Source: DAOUAJ01 sp034433615 (GTDB lineage Bacteria > Chloroflexota > Anaerolineae > DUEN01). Taken from it: 11,421 nt of DNA. The position numbers and the translations under genes were made by a program. The notes beneath the pieces were generated by a model. The model made no database searches. It worked only from the letters and a program-made list of their open reading frames with translations, and was not told the origin of the DNA. The DNA lies in the NCBI GenBank assembly GCA_034433615.1, contig DAOUAJ010000033.1, positions 1 to 11,421 on the forward strand, in the 5' to 3' direction. The first letter of the stretch is position 1. Each line of letters opens with the position of its first letter. Below are positions 7,161-11,421 of the stretch, piece after piece.

Positions 7161-7165
7161 CCTCC
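7161..7165 (-). promoter_or_regulatory. Ribosome binding site deciding the HMT-MTHFR start
   Basis: GGAGG on the minus strand lies five bases before the ATG at 7155. It overlaps the in-frame GTG at 7165-7167, so that upstream GTG is unlikely to be the true start. Confidence 0.8.
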
Positions 7166-7177
7166 ACATAAAAGCCA

Positions 7178-7231
7178 GGAGGGCGAACCTCCCGGTGAGC
7201 CGGGGTGGGCTCGGCAGGAGCCTCGCCCTCC
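7178..7231 (-). terminator. GC-rich inverted repeat between metH and the HMT-MTHFR gene (possible terminator/attenuator)
   Basis: GGAGGGCGA (7178-7186) and TCGCCCTCC (7223-7231) are perfect inverted arms. Inside them CTCC (7189-7192) can pair with GGAG (7217-7220), and GAGCC (7197-7201) with GGCTC (7208-7212), leaving a six-base loop. In the minus-strand transcript the stem starts 9 bases after the metH stop codon and is followed by GGCTTTTATG, a short T run. It could end or thin out transcription after metH, protect the mRNA end, or be a dispersed palindromic repeat. The T run is weak for a classical terminator. Confidence 0.6.
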
Positions 7232-7240
7232 GAGATTCGG

Positions 7241-10200
7241 CTACCTCATCAACTGTTCGACACGCGATTCTCCAACACTGTAATACTTTGCGTCCTTGTG
7301 ATGCACAATAATCGCCGCAGTGGATTGTTCGGGAATTAACTGATACGCGGGCGATAACTTCATGCCCAGTTCTTTTTCCACGGCGGGAAGCAGATCAAAG
7401 ACTTTACGGTGATCTTCGAGCTCAGGGATGGCGGGATAACCCCACGAGTAGCGTTTGCCTTGATCTTCGGGAATGCCCAATTCACGACGAATGTGACGAT
7501 GCAAATACTCTGCCGTTGCCTCAGCAGTCTGGACGGCCAGTCCGTGCACGAAGTAAGCCTCGGAGTAATCACCTTTAGCCTGCAATGCGTCGAAGCGCTC
7601 GGTGGCCCCCTGACCAACGGTCACCACTTGAAATGCGACCACATCCATCCTCCCTGAATCCATCGAAACGAAATAATCGGCCAGGCAGAGGTGGTCACCA
7701 TGAGGCTGGCGCGGGAAGGTGAAGCGCATCAGCTCTTCAGGCGAAGCGGTGGTGATCGTATCTGGATGGTAGATGACGAGATCGTTCCCATCCGACTGGC
7801 ATGGGAATAGACCATACACACCCTGGGGCTGGAGCCACTTCTCGCGCAGAGCCTCTTTCGTCATCTTTTCCAGGCGGACCTCGAACTCGGCTCTGAGTTT
7901 TTCCCATTCCTCGCCACGGGCATTCTTAGCACCCCAGGACAGGCGATAGAGTTCGTTGAGACTGAGATGCTTAAATACCAGTTCCAGTGGCATGTCTTTA
8001 ACGACCCGCTGAGCCCATTTGAGAGGATGATTGATTGGGGCGGGCCGCACGTTGGAGCGGACCACCGTCTTTCGATGTGCAGGCATCTGGGAGGCGCGAC
8101 CCACTTCTATTTCCGCTTCCCGGCGGACGCGAGCCAGCAATGCTTCACGTTTTTCAGGAATGATGAGCTGGTCCATGGTCTCAAGACCCTCAAACGCGTC
8201 TTTGCAGTAGAAGACGCCAGCCTCATACGATGCGCCGTCCTCGGTAAACAGGATGCGTCGCCCAAAGCGGCGATTAATGGCTGCGCCGCCTACAAGCACG
8301 GGGAATTTCAGGCTGCGGTGGTGCAGTTCGTTGACGATGAGCGGCATCTGCCTGGAGGTGGACACGAGTAACGCGGACAGGCCGATCGCAGTGGCGTTGA
8401 CTTCCACGGCTTTGGAAATAATCGTCTCAGCAGGGACCTGCTTGCCGAGGTCAATGACCTCGTAGCCGTTGTTAGAGAGGATCGTCTTGACCAGGTTCTT
8501 GCCGATGTCATGCACATCACCGTAGACGGTAGCAAGCACAACCCGCCCCTTGCTCACGCCCTCCTTCTTTTCGAGATAGTTTTCAAGATGCGTGACGGCT
8601 TTCTTCATCACTTCAGCAGATTGCAGCACGAAGGGCAAAATCAACTCGCCCGCGCCGAATTTGTCGCCGACTTCTTTCATGGCAGGGAGGAGCACAGTAT
8701 TGAGGATGTAGACGGCGGCCCCATGGGACGTGTGACGTGTGGCATGTGGCGAGGTAGGGGCTAGGCGGTGGATGATGGCATCAATGTCTTGTTCGACACC
8801 CTCCTTGTGCCGATGGACGATCTTCCAGTGCAGACGCTGTTCGGGGGTCATGCCTTCAGTGGGGTCAGCCTTGTCAGGGCGCCTCTGGGACTCGCTCTCA
8901 CCTCTCGTTTCGTAGTAGGCAACGTATCGTTGCAATGCGTCGGGGCGACGGTTGAAGATGAGGTCCTCAGCAAGCTCCTTTTCCTCTTGCGGGATGTCGG
9001 CATACGCGGTGACGTGGGCGGGGTTGATGATGGCCATATCCAGCCCAGCCTGCACGCAATGGTAGAGCATGACCGAGTTCAGCACGGGACGGGCACGTGG
9101 GGCGAGGCCGAAAGAGAGATTACTCACGCCAAGGGAAGCCATCACGCCGGGCAGATTTTGTTTGACGAGGCGGATGCCCTCGATGGTTTCGAAGGCAGAG
9201 TTGACAAATTCGGGATCACCTGTGGCAAGGGTGAAGGTCAGCGCATCGAAGACGAGATCCTCGGGCCTGAGCCCATGTTCGTTGATGGCGATGTCGTAGA
9301 TTCTTTTCGCAACTTCGAGTTTGCGCTCGCGGGTTTTCGCCATGCCCTGCTCGTCAATGGTCAGAGCGATGACGGCGGCGTTGTGTTCTTTGGCAAGTCT
9401 GAAGACTTTATCGGCCTTGGCGCGGCCTGCTTCGAGGTGAGTGGAATTGATCAGGCAGCGCCCCGGCGCGGTCTTGAGGGCAACTTCGAGCACCTCGAGT
9501 TCGGTGGTATCAATCACGAGCGGGACGTCCACGCCCATTGCGAGTTTCTTGACGACCTTGCGCATGAGTTCAGCTTCGTCGGGGCGTTCGGTAACAGCGC
9601 AGGAAATGTCGAGAGCATGCGCGCCACTCGCAACTTGTTCGCGCGCCAGTTTCAGAATGCCGTCATAGTCCTCTTCCAGCAGCATCTTCTTAAACCTGCG
9701 CGAGCCCTGGGCATTGCATCTCTCGCCAATGAGGGTTGGCGGAGGATCCTGTCGCATGGGAATGGCCGACATCGCAGAAGCCAGCTTGGGGTCGGCATGG
9801 GACGGGCGGGGCGGGTGCGGATGATCGCCCAATTTTTCCACGAGCAGCTTCAGGTGCGCGGGGGTCGTACCACAACATCCGCCTACAACTGAGATGTTGT
9901 GCTTGACCACAAATTCGTAGAGGGCATTGGCGAATGGTTCGGGTTCGAGCGGATAGACAGCCTGACCGTCCACGTTGAGTGGCAATCCTGCGTTGGGGAT
10001 GCACGAGACGGGAAGGGTAGAATTTTCGCCGAGGAAGCGGATGGGCTCGCGCATGTGCTCAGGGCCTGTGGAACAGTTGAGACCAATGACATCAATGCTC
10101 ATCCCCTCGAGGATGGCGAGCGCGGCGTTGACGTCAGTACCAAGGAGCATACGACCTGTCGTATCGAGCGTGACCTGAGCCTGAATCGGCAAATAGACGC

Positions 10201-10780
10201 CTGTCTCTTCGAAAGCCTTGTGACAGCCCATAATAGCAGCTTTGACCTCGAGGATGTCCTGCGAGGTTTCAATGAGGAGCAGGTCCACACCGCCCTGGAT
10301 GAGGCCAACGGCCTGCTCGCGGAAGACATCCACGAGCTCGTCGAAGGTGATATTCGAGAGTTCGGGGTCGTCGGCGGAGGGGAGTTTACCCGTGGGGCCG
10401 ATGGAGCCTGCGACAAAGCGCCGTTGCGCGGTGTGTGTTGCGTATTCGTCTGCGAGGCGACGAGCGAGGCGCGCGGCTGTTTCGTTGATTTCGATGACGC
10501 GGTCTTGCAGACCGTATTCCTTCATGGTGATTCGGTTGGAACGGAAGGTGTTTGTTTCGATCACGTCCACGCCGACTTCAAGGAAGGAGCGATGGACAGC
10601 CTCCACGGCCTGCGGATAGGAGATAACGAGGTAGTCATTACACCCGTTATATTGCTCGCCGCCGAAATGCTCCACGGTGAGATTCATTTTTTGCAGAGTG
10701 GTGCCCATCGCGCCGTCGAAGACGAGGACTTTCTTTTCGAGGGCATCGAGATAGCCGCGGTTGGTGTATCTGCGATTCAT
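7241..10780 (-). CDS. metH: Cobalamin-dependent methionine synthase
   Basis: At 1179 residues (E. coli MetH is about 1227), all modules are present in order. The homocysteine domain spans about 1-325, with zinc ligands C236 (GLNCSTGP), C302 and C303 (GGCCGTTP). The pterin/methyl-THF domain spans about 345-615 (IGERCNAQGS at 351-360, ALDISC at 389-394). The cap domain spans about 645-745 (LPFVLQSAEVMKKA). The cobalamin domain has DVHDIGKN at 755-762, with H757 the lower axial ligand. The C-terminal reactivation domain has RYSWGYPAIPE at 1110-1120. It transfers a methyl group from 5-methyl-THF through cob(I)alamin to homocysteine. The ATG at 10780 has AGGAG four bases upstream and lies 11 bases after the elp3 stop, so it should be co-transcribed with elp3. 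Residues about 674-687 are a heptad-repeat insertion in the cap domain. No cobalamin or SAM riboswitch fits in the short gap upstream. Confidence 0.96.
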   Translation of the reverse strand: MNRRYTNRGYLDALEKKVLVFDGAMGTTLQKMNLTVEHFGGEQYNGCNDYLVISYPQAVEAVHRSFLEVGVDVIETNTFRSNRITMKEYGLQDRVIEINETAARLARRLADEYATHTAQRRFVAGSIGPTGKLPSADDPELSNITFDELVDVFREQAVGLIQGGVDLLLIETSQDILEVKAAIMGCHKAFEETGVYLPIQAQVTLDTTGRMLLGTDVNAALAILEGMSIDVIGLNCSTGPEHMREPIRFLGENSTLPVSCIPNAGLPLNVDGQAVYPLEPEPFANALYEFVVKHNISVVGGCCGTTPAHLKLLVEKLGDHPHPPRPSHADPKLASAMSAIPMRQDPPPTLIGERCNAQGSRRFKKMLLEEDYDGILKLAREQVASGAHALDISCAVTERPDEAELMRKVVKKLAMGVDVPLVIDTTELEVLEVALKTAPGRCLINSTHLEAGRAKADKVFRLAKEHNAAVIALTIDEQGMAKTRERKLEVAKRIYDIAINEHGLRPEDLVFDALTFTLATGDPEFVNSAFETIEGIRLVKQNLPGVMASLGVSNLSFGLAPRARPVLNSVMLYHCVQAGLDMAIINPAHVTAYADIPQEEKELAEDLIFNRRPDALQRYVAYYETRGESESQRRPDKADPTEGMTPEQRLHWKIVHRHKEGVEQDIDAIIHRLAPTSPHATRHTSHGAAVYILNTVLLPAMKEVGDKFGAGELILPFVLQSAEVMKKAVTHLENYLEKKEGVSKGRVVLATVYGDVHDIGKNLVKTILSNNGYEVIDLGKQVPAETIISKAVEVNATAIGLSALLVSTSRQMPLIVNELHHRSLKFPVLVGGAAINRRFGRRILFTEDGASYEAGVFYCKDAFEGLETMDQLIIPEKREALLARVRREAEIEVGRASQMPAHRKTVVRSNVRPAPINHPLKWAQRVVKDMPLELVFKHLSLNELYRLSWGAKNARGEEWEKLRAEFEVRLEKMTKEALREKWLQPQGVYGLFPCQSDGNDLVIYHPDTITTASPEELMRFTFPRQPHGDHLCLADYFVSMDSGRMDVVAFQVVTVGQGATERFDALQAKGDYSEAYFVHGLAVQTAEATAEYLHRHIRRELGIPEDQGKRYSWGYPAIPELEDHRKVFDLLPAVEKELGMKLSPAYQLIPEQSTAAIIVHHKDAKYYSVGESRVEQLMR
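8720..8768. repeat. Degenerate 7-bp tandem repeat inside the metH cap-domain coding sequence
   Basis: Seven heptads can be read on the plus strand: CCCATGG, GACGTGT, GACGTGT, GGCATGT, GGCGAGG, TAGGGGC, TAGGCGG. They encode about residues 671-687 (APTSPHATRHTSHG), between the first cap-domain helix (EGVEQDIDAIIHRL) and the following VYILNTVLLPAM helix. Typical MetH proteins have only a short turn there. The frame is kept. Confidence 0.75.
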
Positions 10781-10791
10781 AGTGCTCCTAT

Positions 10792-11421
10792 TTAGATTGA
10801 CCTTGCCATGTACAGCTCACCCAGCTCAAACCCCAGCCGGCGGTAGTAGCCGCGCGTCCCCACCGCGGCGATGACGGCCAGGCGAGAATAGCCCGCCAGT
10901 CGCGCCTGCTCCTCTGCTTCTTCGATCAGCCGCGTGCCCAGGCCCCGATGCTGCGCTTCTCCCATGCTGTCATCGCCGATGCGCAGAGCCGGGCCGTAGA
11001 CGTGTACCTCGCGGATCACGGCCGCGCCGCGCAACTCCTCCGGCTGCTCCGCCGACGCCAGGCCCGGCCGCGGCAGCGAGAGGCGCAGGAAGCCGGCCAG
11101 ATGGTCGTCCTCGCTGACGAAGCTGATGAACCGTTCTTCCGTGATGTCCGTTTCGTAGGGGATGGTCTCCAGGTGCAGGCTGGCCTCTATCACCGGGCGG
11201 CCGCGCACCTCGCGGCAGCGGATGCACTGGCAGCGCAGGCCGCGCTCCCGCATCCTGGCCTGGACCACCTCGCGCAGGTTTGACGTGCGGGTGCCAGCCA
11301 CGATGTCATGAGCAGGGATGTCGCGCACCACGCGGTTCAGCCGGCAGTAGCGCGGCACCATCGCCTTGCACACAACCAGGAGTTCCGTCAGCTCCTCCTC
11401 CTCGTACGGGCGATAGGCCCC
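10792..11421 (-). CDS. elp3: Elp3-type tRNA uridine-34 modification enzyme, C-terminal part (5' end outside window)
   Basis: The frame is open from the right edge to TAA at 10792-10794, giving 209 residues and no genuine start inside the window. The fragment begins GAYRPYEEEEL and continues to CKAMVPRYCRLNRVVRDIP, which is characteristic of Elp3 after the radical-SAM domain. It is followed by RCQCIRCRE (cysteines 64, 66, 69 of the fragment) and a GNAT acetyltransferase domain: IREVHVYGP, the acetyl-CoA-binding QHRGLG (157-162), then YYRRLGFELGELYM. Elp3 joins radical-SAM and acetyl-CoA chemistry to begin carboxymethyl modification of wobble uridine in tRNA. The missing N-terminal part would carry the radical-SAM cysteines. 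It lies directly upstream of metH, with only 11 bases between them. The GTG at 11373 is an internal valine, not a start, because the family sequence continues upstream of it. Confidence 0.93.
   Translation of the reverse strand, partial: GAYRPYEEEELTELLVVCKAMVPRYCRLNRVVRDIPAHDIVAGTRTSNLREVVQARMRERGLRCQCIRCREVRGRPVIEASLHLETIPYETDITEERFISFVSEDDHLAGFLRLSLPRPGLASAEQPEELRGAAVIREVHVYGPALRIGDDSMGEAQHRGLGTRLIEEAEEQARLAGYSRLAVIAAVGTRGYYRRLGFELGELYMARSI

Noticed and set aside
7165..7167. GTG as an alternative start for the HMT-MTHFR gene
   Set aside because: It overlaps the GGAGG ribosome site that correctly spaces the ATG at 7155.
8768..9892. 374-residue plus-strand open frame
   Set aside because: It is antisense to the strongly supported metH gene and has no recognisable domain; long shadow frames are expected in GC-rich DNA.
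9899..10795. 298-residue plus-strand open frame
   Set aside because: It is the antisense shadow of the metH homocysteine and pterin domains, with no ribosome site or family resemblance that I can see.
10781..10800. Cobalamin or SAM riboswitch before metH
   Set aside because: The gap to elp3 is 11 bases, so there is no room; any such element would lie upstream of elp3, outside the window.

Overview
The window reads as a piece of a high-GC bacterial chromosome. A Chloroflexota origin (Anaerolineae/Caldilineae-like) is my best guess, inferred from three things: degenerate heptanucleotide repeats of the kind I associate with that phylum, a bacterial Elp3, and a homocysteine methyltransferase fused to methylenetetrahydrofolate reductase. 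No rRNA, tRNA, CRISPR array, transposase, phage gene or recognisable defence system is visible. There are seven protein-coding genes, and the two at the window edges are partial.

Left block, 1-3489, minus strand: three co-directional genes read from 3489 toward 1. The first encodes an FAD-binding plus [2Fe-2S] protein of the xanthine dehydrogenase/CO dehydrogenase class. It is followed by a Gfo/Idh/MocA NAD(P)-dependent oxidoreductase and then a hydroxypyruvate-isomerase-like TIM barrel that runs off the left edge. Divergently transcribed from these is an altronate dehydratase (uxaA, 3809-5317, plus strand). Facing candidate promoters lie in the 319-base gap between them. Together they look like a sugar or sugar-acid catabolic locus: oxidation by the flavin/iron-sulfur and NAD(P)-dependent enzymes, dehydration by UxaA, and isomerisation by the TIM-barrel enzyme. 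The exact substrate cannot be read from the sequence.

Right block, 5278-11421, minus strand: the 3' part of elp3 (tRNA wobble-uridine modification), then metH (cobalamin-dependent methionine synthase, all domains present), then a homocysteine methyltransferase-MTHFR fusion. This is a one-carbon/methionine operon that makes methyl-tetrahydrofolate and uses it to methylate homocysteine. Its last gene runs 40 bases into the convergent uxaA.

The most notable features are structural. (1) The FAD/[2Fe-2S] protein ends in about 78 residues that belong to the C-terminus of an oligopeptide ABC-transporter ATPase, and no molybdenum catalytic subunit follows it. This suggests a deletion that fused two genes. 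(2) Degenerate 7-bp tandem repeats occur three times: in-frame inside the [2Fe-2S] protein, in-frame inside the MetH cap domain, and as a large inverted hairpin in the divergent intergenic region. These look like a mobile or expanding heptad element that is tolerated in protein loops.
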